Shown in pieces: positions 1-6,934 of a DNA stretch of 15,761 bases. The position numbers were made by a program, and so were the translations under genes. Below the pieces are notes generated by a model. That model did no database searches. It was not told where the DNA came from and saw nothing but the letters and a program-made list of their open reading frames with translations. Numbering within the stretch: position 1 is the stretch's first letter; each line of letters starts with the position of its first letter. This DNA comes from an uncultured Planctomycetaceae bacterium (lineage in GTDB: Bacteria > Planctomycetota > Planctomycetia > Planctomycetales > Planctomycetaceae), in assembly GCA_903921605.1 (NCBI GenBank), contig CAIXQV010000818.1, positions 1 to 15,761 of the forward strand. Direction: 5' to 3'.

Positions 1-777
1 GGCCCCAGCAACAATAGTCCCAAGTAATGATGTTGACCACGCACCGCGGATCGTCGCGCTGGCCCCTGCTCCCGGAACGACTCCTGTTGACGAAACGTTT
101 GGTGCAGCCCCCCCAGCGTTATTCATCTGGAGATTCACAACCGTCGCTGGAGACGTATTCGTGTGCGAGACCGAGTATGAACACAGGTGGCCAGTTCGGC
201 CTCTCCATAAATGCTGACACCCTCTGCCGAGAACCAGAGTTGTTGAGTTGTTGTACCCATTGTCAGGGAAAATCATGTCTACATGCTTCACCATGTCTGG
301 CGACCCGACGGCCAGGCTAAGGATCGGCGACAATGGCATCAGAGCCCCAGCGATGGAAATGCCGTTTTCGATCGCTTGATCCACGATACCGTAATAGAAG
401 ACCCCGGCTCCGATCTCGACTCGGACAGGATCCCCCACCTGAAAGTAATCGGTGGCTTTTCGCATGATGCCAAGACTGGTGGCCCCGCCTGGGAACGCTA
501 CCGAAACACCCAGAACCGGGCTGTCCGTAACGTAGGCCGCTGCCGGGACGATTCTCCAGCGAGGCACAGCCCCTGAAACGAAATCATTTCCACTGCCGTA
601 CGAAATCGTGTCGCCAACCAAAGGTAGGTTGGTCGCGTAGGCGGGATCACTAAACAGCAATGACCGCAACTGTGTTTTTGTCAGCTTTCGGCTAACCCCG
701 TCCGTCTGCTCGATCTCGAAGACGTCCCCTTCATTCATTGCGGAGATTGCCAACAGTTCTGAAATCGTGATTCCCAT
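1..777 (-). CDS. Fibre-like phage structural protein, 3' end outside the window
   Basis: This reading frame is open from an ATG at 777 to the window edge, giving 259 codons with no stop, so the C terminus is missing. The first 40 residues (MGITISELLAISAMNEGDVF, then a TDGVSRKLTKTQLRSLL stretch) resemble the short N-terminal module of many phage tail-fibre and appendage proteins, in which a 'decide/default value' strand pair is followed by K-x-T-x-x-Q-L. The rest is rich in Gly, Ser, Thr and Val with predicted beta character and no recognisable enzyme motif. The start follows the preceding stop by 15 bases and has only a weak ribosome site (GGGAAAA). Position at the end of the fibre-like block supports an appendage or adsorption role. 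The function is inferred from the N-terminal pattern and the neighbours. Confidence 0.65.
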   Translation of the reverse strand, partial: MGITISELLAISAMNEGDVFEIEQTDGVSRKLTKTQLRSLLFSDPAYATNLPLVGDTISYGSGNDFVSGAVPRWRIVPAAAYVTDSPVLGVSVAFPGGATSLGIMRKATDYFQVGDPVRVEIGAGVFYYGIVDQAIENGISIAGALMPLSPILSLAVGSPDMVKHVDMIFPDNGYNNSTTLVLGRGCQHLWRGRTGHLCSYSVSHTNTSPATVVNLQMNNAGGAAPNVSSTGVVPGAGASATIRGAWSTSLLGTIVAGA

Positions 778-792
778 TAGAATATTTTCCCG

Positions 793-1149
793 TTAAGTGA
801 CACGGTCAACAACAGTGACCGGAATTGATCGTCTTGCCGTTCTGCCATTGGCGGTTGCGTTGATCTCGATCGTGTACTGCAAATCTATGCTCAGGTTGAT
901 CGATGCCGCGATCAGCCCCTGATACGTACCGTTGCTGCCAGCTACATACGTCATCGTCACTGGGCCGTACCAAAGCAAATTCACTGCACCACCCGGAGTA
1001 GTCAACGCACCTGAACCGGGAATGAGTGAGTACCCTGAATACAGGGTAAACGTTACTGTCGCATTATTAACGTAGTCGCCATCTCTCGCATCGGTGAGCC
1101 ATGTCCATTCAATTGTGTTGTCGTTCTTACGGTAGATTACGTGGGTCAT
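793..1149 (-). CDS. Small Ig-like beta protein of the fibre block
   Basis: A 118-residue protein with no signal peptide or membrane segment. It begins with a charged, aromatic stretch (YRKNDNTIEWTWLTDARDGD), continues with alternating hydrophobic strands (NNATVTFTLYSG, VTMTYVAGSNGTYQG) and ends with LQYTIEINATANGRTARRSIPVTVV. This looks like a single immunoglobulin-like beta-sandwich, as in small phage proteins that accompany fibres. The ATG overlaps the stop of the upstream gene by 4 bases (ATGA), implying translational coupling, and no clear Shine-Dalgarno site is needed. A role as fibre accessory or particle-surface domain is inferred; I do not recognise a named family. Confidence 0.6.
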   Translation of the reverse strand: MTHVIYRKNDNTIEWTWLTDARDGDYVNNATVTFTLYSGYSLIPGSGALTTPGGAVNLLWYGPVTMTYVAGSNGTYQGLIAASINLSIDLQYTIEINATANGRTARRSIPVTVVDRVT

Positions 1150-1361
1150 TTGTTGATCTCGATTTTACCGCGAACCGTGGGATACATATTAACGTTACCC
1201 AGAACCGTGAGCTTTACACTGATGTCACCCTCGACGGTAGCGTACGTATCCAGCGTCCCGTGCATGAAGTCACGCTGAAATGTTCCACCGCCCTTGAATC
1301 TTCCGGCCGCGAACCGTGTTGCCACGAACCGGCGTGCCAGATATCTCTGCTTGTTGCTCAT
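1146..1361 (-). CDS. 71-residue basic protein with a short beta repeat
   Basis: The N-terminal third is strongly basic and aromatic, with an R-F-x-A pattern (RYLARRFVATRFAAGRFKGG). The C-terminal 30 residues contain three consecutive copies of a ten-residue unit of the form T-V-x-G-x-I/V-x-V/M/I (TVEGDISVKL, TVLGNVNMYP, TVRGKIEI). A unit like this suits a small beta-roll or a strand added to a fibre. It overlaps the genes on both sides by 4 bases (ATGA at 1358-1361 and 1146-1149), so it is read as part of a coupled three-gene set. No enzymatic motif is present. Small proteins of this style occur near phage fibre genes, but the exact role is unknown. Confidence 0.6.
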   Translation of the reverse strand: MSNKQRYLARRFVATRFAAGRFKGGGTFQRDFMHGTLDTYATVEGDISVKLTVLGNVNMYPTVRGKIEINK

Positions 1362-1834
1362 GGGAATGATACCGATGAAATATCACCTGCGGGAGTGACA
1401 ACCAAAACGCCGGTTCTCGTTCCGTCAACTGACGTTAATGTTTCTGTTCCGGATCCTGCCCCACTTGACGTTGATGCACCGGAAAACATTTCAATTCGCT
1501 TAAATGCTTCCTGATACGAATGCCCAAATACTGGCGTTCCCAGCAGCATGACGTCCTCAGACGCCTGGTACGTTCCATCTACAGCACCCAGCACAAGAGC
1601 CACGGAATAATGAGGCTCGCTGATCGTGATTCCGTTGAACTTCACTACGACACGGTATGTTGCCGTTGCCTTGTCCGTGACAGTTCCGCTGAACCGGCCT
1701 TTCAGCGTCGCGTTCTCCGTGATCGAGGATAACGTTGCAGCCAGAGTTGTCCCGCTGAACAGAAACGCCGTGACGGTTCCGCTTCCGATTTCGGAAATGG
1801 AAGGTGCGTCAAATTCAATCGTTTGCGTGACCAT
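1358..1834 (-). CDS. Fibre-block protein with an Ig-like N-terminal domain
   Basis: A 158-residue protein. Residues 1-85 look like an Ig-type beta-sandwich (SGTVTAFLFSGTTLAATLSS, then TYRVVVKFNGITISEPHYSV), echoing the domain style of the 118-residue protein two genes downstream. Residues 105-158 begin with a helical stretch (SYQEAFKRIEMF), pass through a Gly/Ser/Ala linker and end in a T-G-V-L-V-V-T-P-A-G-D strand pair of a kind seen at the C termini of small phage fibre-associated proteins. The ATG lies 10 bases after the upstream stop with a weak GGA site. The family resemblance is by eye only. Confidence 0.6.
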   Translation of the reverse strand: MVTQTIEFDAPSISEIGSGTVTAFLFSGTTLAATLSSITENATLKGRFSGTVTDKATATYRVVVKFNGITISEPHYSVALVLGAVDGTYQASEDVMLLGTPVFGHSYQEAFKRIEMFSGASTSSGAGSGTETLTSVDGTRTGVLVVTPAGDISSVSFP

Positions 1835-1844
1835 GACTCATCCA

Positions 1845-3155
1845 TTACCCAGCAGCGCTGGCTTCAAGAAACATAGTTGTCCCGTCCCATCGCCACCGAA
1901 CATCACGAACAGAGTTGATTGCATCCGATGCCCATGTTGGCTGTGTCCCAAGCCATCTGATCGAAGCGCCGCCCGAAACTCCCCATGTGATGGCTCGTGC
2001 TGTTGTGCCGTGCTGCCTCACAAGCAGTGAACCACGGGCAGACCCGATTGTTGGAACCGTCAGGGTGACTGCTGTCGACCCAGTTGCCGACGCGAGAGAC
2101 AGCGTCTGCATTGTGCCGTTGTCCAACGGGATTGTCTGCGTCGATGGTGTTCCTGCTGGGGTGGATGTGGCTTCCAGCAACTGCCCGTGCAGCTTTTCGA
2201 ACGTCACGACACCAGTCGCTTTGATTCTCATTCGTTCTGTTGGTGTGGTGCCAGTCGTTTCGGTTGCGAAGATGATAGCCGAATTCGCGACAAGTGCGCT
2301 TTCCGATATCACGGAAATGAATGCTCTCACCCCTTGCAATGAAGATGATGCGTCTGCAGAGTAAAACTCAATCTTCCCGAGAACCTGCCCAATACCACTA
2401 ATTGAGGATGTATCGTGGAATCGAAGACTGTTTGATTCCGCACCGCCTGAATTGTTACCAAGAATCGTGAACTGAGCCGCAAGCGGAACAGCTACGGCCC
2501 ACGGGCCTACAGCGACAAGCCCATTTTCCGTAACAACCGCCCTGATTGCCGGCGTCAGCGTTCCTACCGGCGTTGTACTGAGCGTCATTCGAGTTGGGGC
2601 AGAACTCGCCGTGAAATCTGCAGTTGCCTGCGCCTGAATCGATGCGGACGTCGCGATCGTCGTTCCATTGTGCCCCTGAAACAACACTTGTCCGATGAAG
2701 TCCAGGGCGAACATGCCTGTTGGCGTTAATTCAGTGCCTCTGAACTTCTTCAGCTGCAACTGCGAGGCCGTTGCATTGTCGCCATATCTCCGGTGATCGA
2801 AGATACCTGAATACAGAGTCAGCTGGCCGATTGTGGAAAGCTCCAGCCACCGCGTTAATACGGTAGGCGTTGCTCGGTTGTAGACTCCAAATGCAAGTCC
2901 GCGAACACTGCCACTGGCGGATCCTTCAAACGCCCCTATTTCGTAGTTGGCTCCCGTCAAAGATTTGATTCGCAGTCCCTCCAGCGCACTTGCGCTGGTC
3001 TGGGTACTCATCAACTCAATGCTTTGCCTGTTTGCTCCGTTTACCAGCTTGAACACATTTGCTGTGGTGACGTCAATCGTCGTCGTGGCTACCAACAGCT
3101 TGCCGTTGGCTGAGGCATCGAGAATCAGCCCGATAATCGTTGGCTTTGGAAGCAT
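1845..3155 (-). CDS. Tail-fibre or particle-appendage protein, 436 residues
   Basis: A long, low-cysteine, beta-rich protein of Ser, Thr, Ala and Gly repeats. A T-E-R-M-R-I-K-A-T-G motif in the second half is typical of phage fibre shafts, where 'ERMRI..G' precedes a distal domain. The C-terminal 40 residues are Trp-rich (RWLGTQPTWASDAINSVRDV, then WRWDGTTMFLEA), like the distal receptor-facing ends of other fibres. I place the start at the ATG at 3155. The frame stays open to a TTG at 3248, but that extension would translate straight through an 11-base-pair terminator hairpin (3203-3232) and the 13-base palindrome (3176-3188). No strong ribosome site precedes either candidate. The protein probably contacts the host surface; this is inferred from motif and position. 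Confidence 0.7.
   Translation of the reverse strand: MLPKPTIIGLILDASANGKLLVATTTIDVTTANVFKLVNGANRQSIELMSTQTSASALEGLRIKSLTGANYEIGAFEGSASGSVRGLAFGVYNRATPTVLTRWLELSTIGQLTLYSGIFDHRRYGDNATASQLQLKKFRGTELTPTGMFALDFIGQVLFQGHNGTTIATSASIQAQATADFTASSAPTRMTLSTTPVGTLTPAIRAVVTENGLVAVGPWAVAVPLAAQFTILGNNSGGAESNSLRFHDTSSISGIGQVLGKIEFYSADASSSLQGVRAFISVISESALVANSAIIFATETTGTTPTERMRIKATGVVTFEKLHGQLLEATSTPAGTPSTQTIPLDNGTMQTLSLASATGSTAVTLTVPTIGSARGSLLVRQHGTTARAITWGVSGGASIRWLGTQPTWASDAINSVRDVRWRWDGTTMFLEASAAG
2908..2920. repeat. Variant copy of the 13-base palindrome
   Basis: Matches CCGCCACTGGCGG at 12 of 13 bases (second base T). It lies inside the fibre-like gene, so codon constraint could explain part of it. It is followed by GATCC; two of the three exact copies are likewise followed by GAT or AT. 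Confidence 0.4.
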
Positions 3156-3175
3156 TGAACCGGCTCGCTCTAAAC

Positions 3176-3188
3176 CCGCCACTGGCGG
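3176..3188. repeat. 13-base palindrome CCGCCACTGGCGG, exact copy
   Basis: A perfect palindrome around a single central base (CCGCCA-C-TGGCGG). It lies between the terminator hairpin and the ATG at 3155, with exactly 20 bases between palindrome and start codon. The same sequence and spacing occur before the recombinase gene at 14639. Confidence 0.8.
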
Positions 3189-3202
3189 CTGAGACAGGAA
3201 GA

Positions 3203-3232
3203 AAGCCGCCGCAATGAATACTGCGGCGGCTT
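3203..3232 (-). terminator. Intrinsic terminator hairpin before the fibre gene
   Basis: AAGCCGCCGCA (3203-3213) pairs perfectly with TGCGGCGGCTT (3222-3232) around an 8-base loop. It begins 23 bases after the stop codon of the gene at 3256-3843. On the minus strand it is followed by TCTTCC, a weak U tract, so termination may be partial and could set the level of the fibre genes downstream. Confidence 0.75.
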
Positions 3233-3255
3233 CACCAGTGACAATCAAATCAGCA

Positions 3256-3843
3256 TTACGCTGTTACAGCTTTGATAATCACGAAGTTGATGATGATCGC
3301 CCCGGTTTCAGCAGTACCGGCCGCGGCGTTATTGTTCATCACGTTCAACTGAAATGATCCAGCTGCAACAGTAGACACTTGCACGGCTGTCATTCCACCA
3401 TTCGAACCGGACCGAATGCACGCAACAACAACGTCTCCGACTGCAACGCTTGAATTCGTCACAGTAAACGCCGCTGCAGCTTCAGCCGCCAATGACGCGT
3501 TGTTGGTCGTGATCTGGCCGCAGATCGTATTGAGCGTCACACCTGTAGTTCTGCTCGTCGCCTGAACTACTGCCCCGCCAGCCCCGGTTGCGTACCCAAT
3601 ACCGACGGAAGGGCTTGTGCTTTGCAGTCCCGAAGAGGTGAATAATGAGGACGCCTTCGTTCCAAGATTCACGAACTCGACGGTTGATGCCGACGTTCCG
3701 TTTGTCTTAATAAACTTACAGCCGGGCGCGTATCCGGCTCTTGCGTTCGGAGGAACGGTCGATCCATAGGCCAGCAGAATGCCAAGCCCCGGATCTCTGG
3801 CAACGATCCCTGTCCCGTCATGAATAACCAAACCTTTTGACAT
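3256..3843 (-). CDS. Particle-surface type phage protein, 195 residues
   Basis: The start is the ATG at 3843, with GGAG at 3851-3854, 7 bases upstream; the frame extends further but without a better site. The N-terminal half has a Gly/Tyr/Pro pattern with a G-Y-A-P-G-C-x-F-I-K-T-N-G-T segment. The C-terminal half holds a conserved-looking unit: a G-T-G-A-G-G-A-V-V-Q-A-T-S-R-T-T-G-V-T-L-N-like stretch, then C-G-Q-I-T-T-N, F-T-V-T-N-S and a final I-I-N-F-V-I-I-K-A. This combination recurs, to my recollection, in structural proteins of many tailed phages, where it forms a beta-rich domain. A role as decoration or appendage protein is inferred. It ends 23 bases before a strong terminator hairpin. 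Confidence 0.65.
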   Translation of the reverse strand: MSKGLVIHDGTGIVARDPGLGILLAYGSTVPPNARAGYAPGCKFIKTNGTSASTVEFVNLGTKASSLFTSSGLQSTSPSVGIGYATGAGGAVVQATSRTTGVTLNTICGQITTNNASLAAEAAAAFTVTNSSVAVGDVVVACIRSGSNGGMTAVQVSTVAAGSFQLNVMNNNAAAGTAETGAIIINFVIIKAVTA

Positions 3844-3924
3844 TTCACGTCTCCAAATCAAAACGACTTTAGTGGTGGTGTCTTGTATGTGACACTCTGA
3901 AAGGAACACTCCAACAACTATTCA

Positions 3925-4314
3925 TCACCGAACGTACACGATCAGTGATCCGGCCTTCGAAGCCCCAGCGTTCGTTACATTCAGCGTTAATACCCCATCA
4001 ACAACAACAGGAACGACACTGGTGGTCGTGCCGTCCTTCAAGGGAACACCAGGACAGACTTGAGTGTTTCCAGACGCAGCAAGGTTTGCTCCCTGCCCAG
4101 CCAAAACATCAACGCTGTCAGTATCCGTCAAAGTGACGTCATACAGTGCCGTCGGCGCGGCAGTGGTAGACGGGACAATTACGACACGTTCAATCTGCCC
4201 ACTAACTGCCATACCTGATGACACGGTCGCGTTTCCGCTTGCATCACTGACCCAAGTAATCGTGTGCTTAACGATGTCCGATCCGTTTCGTCTGTTCGCA
4301 ACTGCCCATGGCAT
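3925..4314 (-). CDS. Small beta-rich head or connector-associated protein
   Basis: A 129-residue protein that starts at the ATG at 4314, with a good AAGGGGA site at 4321-4327, 6 bases upstream. It is predicted to be almost all beta: HTITWVSDASGNATV, then I-E-R-V-V-I-V-P, YDVTLTDTDSVDVL and L-T-L-N-V-T-N-A-G-x-S-K-A-G-S-L-I-V-Y-V. There are no cysteine pairs, membrane segments or catalytic motifs. Small all-beta proteins next to a connector gene are often head-tail or surface components. I do not recognise a specific family. An 81-base gap with a weak GTGTC/GACAC hairpin separates it from the next gene. Confidence 0.55.
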   Translation of the reverse strand: MPWAVANRRNGSDIVKHTITWVSDASGNATVSSGMAVSGQIERVVIVPSTTAAPTALYDVTLTDTDSVDVLAGQGANLAASGNTQVCPGVPLKDGTTTSVVPVVVDGVLTLNVTNAGASKAGSLIVYVR

Positions 4315-4348
4315 CTCAAATCCCCTTCAAACAAAGATCAAACAACAA

Positions 4349-5353
4349 TCAGCCCGTGTACAACGTAGGACCAAGTCCCGCGTGAATGACTCGAGGGCCA
4401 TTCCTCAAAAGATTACCAAGCTCGTAACTGCGATCGAGATTCTGGCCGATGATTCCGGGATTGTTCATTTGCCGGTCAAATGAAACAGCCGCCTGCAGCT
4501 TCCTCTGGAACATCTGCATGTGAATTCTTGCCTCGCCGAAGAACTCCATTTCAGCCGCGCCCATGACTGCCTCTCGCAAGCACTCAGAAAGCGGCAACCC
4601 TCCCATTGGATATGGAAGGGCCGAAGTCAGGCGATACGGGTTGATAATGTACCACCCGGTTAGCGTGTACGCCTGATCCGGCAACGGCCAGACAGTCAGC
4701 ATGGATCGTTGGTCAGCTGCTCCCGTCTGATCCCCAGCGAAGATTGCGAATTTGCACGGCTGGGCCGAGTAATCAGCAACGCCGCTTTTTTGCAGTTCCA
4801 ACAGTTCTTCTTTGGTGGCTCGATCAATCACGTATCCAAGCGTGTTTGCACCCTGATTAAGAAACAGGTTTCCTCTCATGCCGCCGAACAACTCCGGCAG
4901 AACGTAGTCCACCTGCTGCAGCATGTAGCTTGTCCCAGCTGCGGCGCTCACTGTCGTGTCCGTCAACAAGAGAGACGTGCTGCCGCCGTATAGGGAAACC
5001 GGATAGCTGACGCTATTCACAACCAGCTCAGCATCTGCCGCCCAGCTGGGGAATACAGTCCCGGAACCGACCACATATCCACCAGCAATGACAGTGACGG
5101 TCCCGGTTGCGTATGGAGCATTCAGGCTGAAGGTGAACAGTTTCGGCTGCATGAATGACCAGATATGCACCTGAGCTTCATCAGGAAGCAGATCAGGCTC
5201 GTACACCCACCGACACCCAATATCGACGCACATATCAACGCGCGTAGCGAAATCGGCATCGTCCCAATTCGTGATGTCAACGCCTTTGCCCATCATGTTA
5301 CCGATGGCTTTGCGAAGATCATCACGTTTAAGTGTGAGTGTTGATTCAGCCAC
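4349..5353 (-). CDS. Probable head-tail connector (adaptor) protein with an inserted beta domain
   Basis: A 334-residue protein with a GTG start at 5353; GGAG at 5363-5366 lies 9 bases upstream. Residues 1-70 are helical (LRKAIGNMMGKGVDITNWDD and onward). Residues 80-146 form a separate Gly/Thr/Val-rich beta unit (ATGTVTVIAGGYVVGSGTV, VNSVSYPVS, LLLTDTTV). Residues 147-334 resume with a YVLPELFGGMRG segment, then VWPLPDQAYTLTGWYIINPY at 221-240 and a helical C-terminal half. The 'P-x-P-D-x-A-Y-T-L-x-x-x-Y-x-x-x-P' pattern, a helical head and a position after the capsid genes match adaptor proteins that dock under the portal of short-tailed phages. Assignment is by pattern and place only. The unseen alternative is another connector class. 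Confidence 0.6.
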   Translation of the reverse strand: MAESTLTLKRDDLRKAIGNMMGKGVDITNWDDADFATRVDMCVDIGCRWVYEPDLLPDEAQVHIWSFMQPKLFTFSLNAPYATGTVTVIAGGYVVGSGTVFPSWAADAELVVNSVSYPVSLYGGSTSLLLTDTTVSAAAGTSYMLQQVDYVLPELFGGMRGNLFLNQGANTLGYVIDRATKEELLELQKSGVADYSAQPCKFAIFAGDQTGAADQRSMLTVWPLPDQAYTLTGWYIINPYRLTSALPYPMGGLPLSECLREAVMGAAEMEFFGEARIHMQMFQRKLQAAVSFDRQMNNPGIIGQNLDRSYELGNLLRNGPRVIHAGLGPTLYTG

Positions 5354-5357
5354 TGAA

Positions 5358-5801
5358 TTACGCTCCGGCTAATTGAACCTGCTGCGGTCGGAAATGCTTC
5401 TCTTCGCCATTCACCAGAACATCGAGCCAGTTTGACCGGCGTGCGAGGAATTTGCCAGGGAATGTCACGCCCTTGTCTTCAATGATAACAGGGGTTTCTG
5501 GCTTTACTTTGAACCAGTCTACCCGATTGTCGCCGGAACTGCCCGCACTATCATCTGCGGAGAACATATCGCCGAGATTCGTACTCTTGGCCGCAAACTC
5601 GCGCCCCTCGGTTGTCCCACTGAGCCACGTCAGGGAAATCGCCAACGCGGTCGCTTTCGTGATCGTGCTTCCGAGTCCCAATGCCTGGTGCCGCTTCTCA
5701 GCGAACGTGTGCAGGGCCATCAGGCTTTTCGGCAACGGACTTGAATCCTGTCCGTCGGCGAACAGGACAGCACGATAATAACTGGCTACTTGTGAATTCA
5801 T
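5358..5801 (-). CDS. Uncharacterised structural-operon protein, 147 residues
   Basis: I do not recognise this protein. The N-terminal two thirds look helical (SYYRAVLFADGQ, MALHTFAEKRHQALGL, KATALAISLTWLSG). A polar Asp/Ser linker (about residues 80-94) leads to a small beta module (DWFKVKPETPVIIEDKGVTF, then RSNWLDVLVNGEEKHFRPQQ) that resembles a compact SH3-like barrel. The start is well marked: GGAGG at 5812-5816, 10 bases before the ATG at 5801. It sits just after a terminator and 4 bases before the adaptor start codon, so the two are probably co-translated. A head-completion or connector role is plausible from position alone. Confidence 0.6.
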   Translation of the reverse strand: MNSQVASYYRAVLFADGQDSSPLPKSLMALHTFAEKRHQALGLGSTITKATALAISLTWLSGTTEGREFAAKSTNLGDMFSADDSAGSSGDNRVDWFKVKPETPVIIEDKGVTFPGKFLARRSNWLDVLVNGEEKHFRPQQVQLAGA

Positions 5802-5829
5802 GGTCTAAACGCCTCCAGAGAAAAACAAA

Positions 5830-5858
5830 GGGACGGCACAGAATTGCCGTGCCGTCCC
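5830..5858 (-). terminator. Intrinsic terminator after the decoration-like gene
   Basis: GGGACGGCAC (5830-5839) pairs perfectly with GTGCCGTCCC (5849-5858) around a 9-base loop. On the minus strand the stem is followed by TTTGTTTTT. It lies 29 bases downstream of the stop at 5888, and is the clearest intrinsic terminator in the window. Confidence 0.9.
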
Positions 5859-5887
5859 GAACAACATTCCGGCACATACCTGAAAGA

Positions 5888-6733
5888 TTACTTCAGGATC
5901 TGGACCACTTTCACCCAGTCAATTTCGCTGCTGCCAGGCGTAGTTCCAGTGGCATTCAGCACGGCGATCACGAACGCCAATCGAACGTCGTTAGGGAAGT
6001 CCGTTCCCTGAGCAGTTGGAACCGTGTAAGTCGTCGCCAACTTCACACCGTTTCGGAAGAACGAAAGAACGTTGTTCGTTGGATCGAACACCATTCCCAA
6101 CTTGATGTAAGTGTCAGCCACAAGCGTCACGGCATCAGTCTGGACAGTCACAGCGGTTACGCCGTCTGCTTTGTAGACCGTGTTCATGATGGCGCCACCT
6201 GTACCAGCTGCACCACGTGCAGACTCTGGCCGATGGAAACCAACGAGATTAACGTCAGCAAGCGCACCCAATGCAGTAATCGGCGAAATCGCCGTCAATG
6301 CGACGTCAGCCATCAGGCCAACGAATAGATTGTGCTTCGTGTCGGTAATCGTCGAGGACTTGACTCGAGCTTCAACCCAGAGCTTTCCGTTATTACGGTT
6401 GATCTGGAATGGGGCGCAAGCCATTCGGAAAGATGCACCTTCGTTGTCGCCGTCACTGGACAGATCCAGTGTTCCGCCGACTTCACCACCGTCCTGAACA
6501 AGCCCACCAGTATCGGCGAATCCGCGGTATCCACCACCGGCGCCTGAGTAGGACGCCTCAGCGCCAGCTGCAACGCGAGGGCCAGCCTGAAACTCATCAA
6601 AATGGATTACACCATCGGTGATACCATTGATGATTTCAAGAAGCGGGCAATCGCCCCAGATAGACTGACTTGGCCCACGGCTTGTATCAAGCAAACCAGT
6701 AAGCTGATTCCCTTTGTATTGTACAGAATTCAT
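5888..6733 (-). CDS. Probable capsid decoration protein with a concanavalin-like fold
   Basis: A 281-residue protein immediately downstream of the major capsid gene. From about residue 40 to the end it is a beta jelly-roll of the LamG/concanavalin type: VIHFDEFQAG near the start, a G-K-L-W-V-E-A-R-V-K strand at 116-125, and K-L-G-M-V-F-D-P-T-N-N-V-L-S-F-F-R-N-G-V-K-L, which matches the 'l.v.yd....l..y.nG..v' core of such domains. A W-V-K-V-V-Q-I-L strand closes the fold. I take the ATG at 6733, preceded by AAAGGCG at 6739-6745, rather than the in-frame GTG at 6757. Position and fold suggest a capsid-surface or glycan-binding decoration protein; that role is inferred. A strong terminator follows. 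Confidence 0.6.
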   Translation of the reverse strand: MNSVQYKGNQLTGLLDTSRGPSQSIWGDCPLLEIINGITDGVIHFDEFQAGPRVAAGAEASYSGAGGGYRGFADTGGLVQDGGEVGGTLDLSSDGDNEGASFRMACAPFQINRNNGKLWVEARVKSSTITDTKHNLFVGLMADVALTAISPITALGALADVNLVGFHRPESARGAAGTGGAIMNTVYKADGVTAVTVQTDAVTLVADTYIKLGMVFDPTNNVLSFFRNGVKLATTYTVPTAQGTDFPNDVRLAFVIAVLNATGTTPGSSEIDWVKVVQILK

Positions 6734-6894
6734 GTTAACGCCTTTATTCCAAAACACTGCTTAGTCGCTGAACCCCTCCAGCGATCATTCGTTGCCATTC
6801 AGCAACTGGGGTCCGCTCCCGTTACGGCACTCATTCTGGACAACATGCCCAGTCGGGAAAACAACACCAGAACAGAACAACACGACAGGAAGAG

Positions 6895-6917
6895 GGAACC
6901 CGCCACTGGCGGATTCC
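6895..6917 (-). terminator. Hairpin after the major capsid gene, built on the 13-base palindrome
   Basis: On the minus strand GGAATCCGCCA and TGGCGGGTTCC form a near-complete palindrome with one T-G wobble (realistic loop of about five bases), 17 bases after the capsid stop codon. It is followed by CTCTTCCTGT, which is pyrimidine-rich but not a pure T run. An overlapping alternative hairpin (GGCGG-ATT-CCGCC, 6908-6920) competes for the same bases. Confidence 0.6.
6900..6912. repeat. 13-base palindrome CCGCCACTGGCGG, exact copy
   Basis: The second exact copy of the palindrome. Here it forms the core of the hairpin that follows the major capsid gene, and the palindromy is extended on both sides to 23 bases (6895-6917). 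Confidence 0.8.
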
Positions 6918-6934
6918 GCCTCCCGTCAGTCCGA

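Larger units (their letters stand above)
6734..6934 (-). other. Structured 201-base gap between capsid and decoration-like genes
   Basis: Read on the minus strand, it holds the capsid terminator (6895-6917), a GTTGC/GCAAC hairpin within 6791-6806 and a six-base-pair hairpin at 6765-6784 (TCGCTG/CAGCGA) whose loop carries GAGGGG. A 22-codon frame (6798-6730) ends by overlapping the decoration-gene ATG as ATGA. No good promoter is visible. The gap is unusually long for this compact operon. Confidence 0.5.

Noticed and set aside
3156..3248. An N-terminal extension of the fibre-like gene from a TTG at 3248.
   Set aside because: It would translate through an 11-base-pair terminator hairpin and the 13-base palindrome, and has no ribosome site. 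The ATG at 3155 is preferred.
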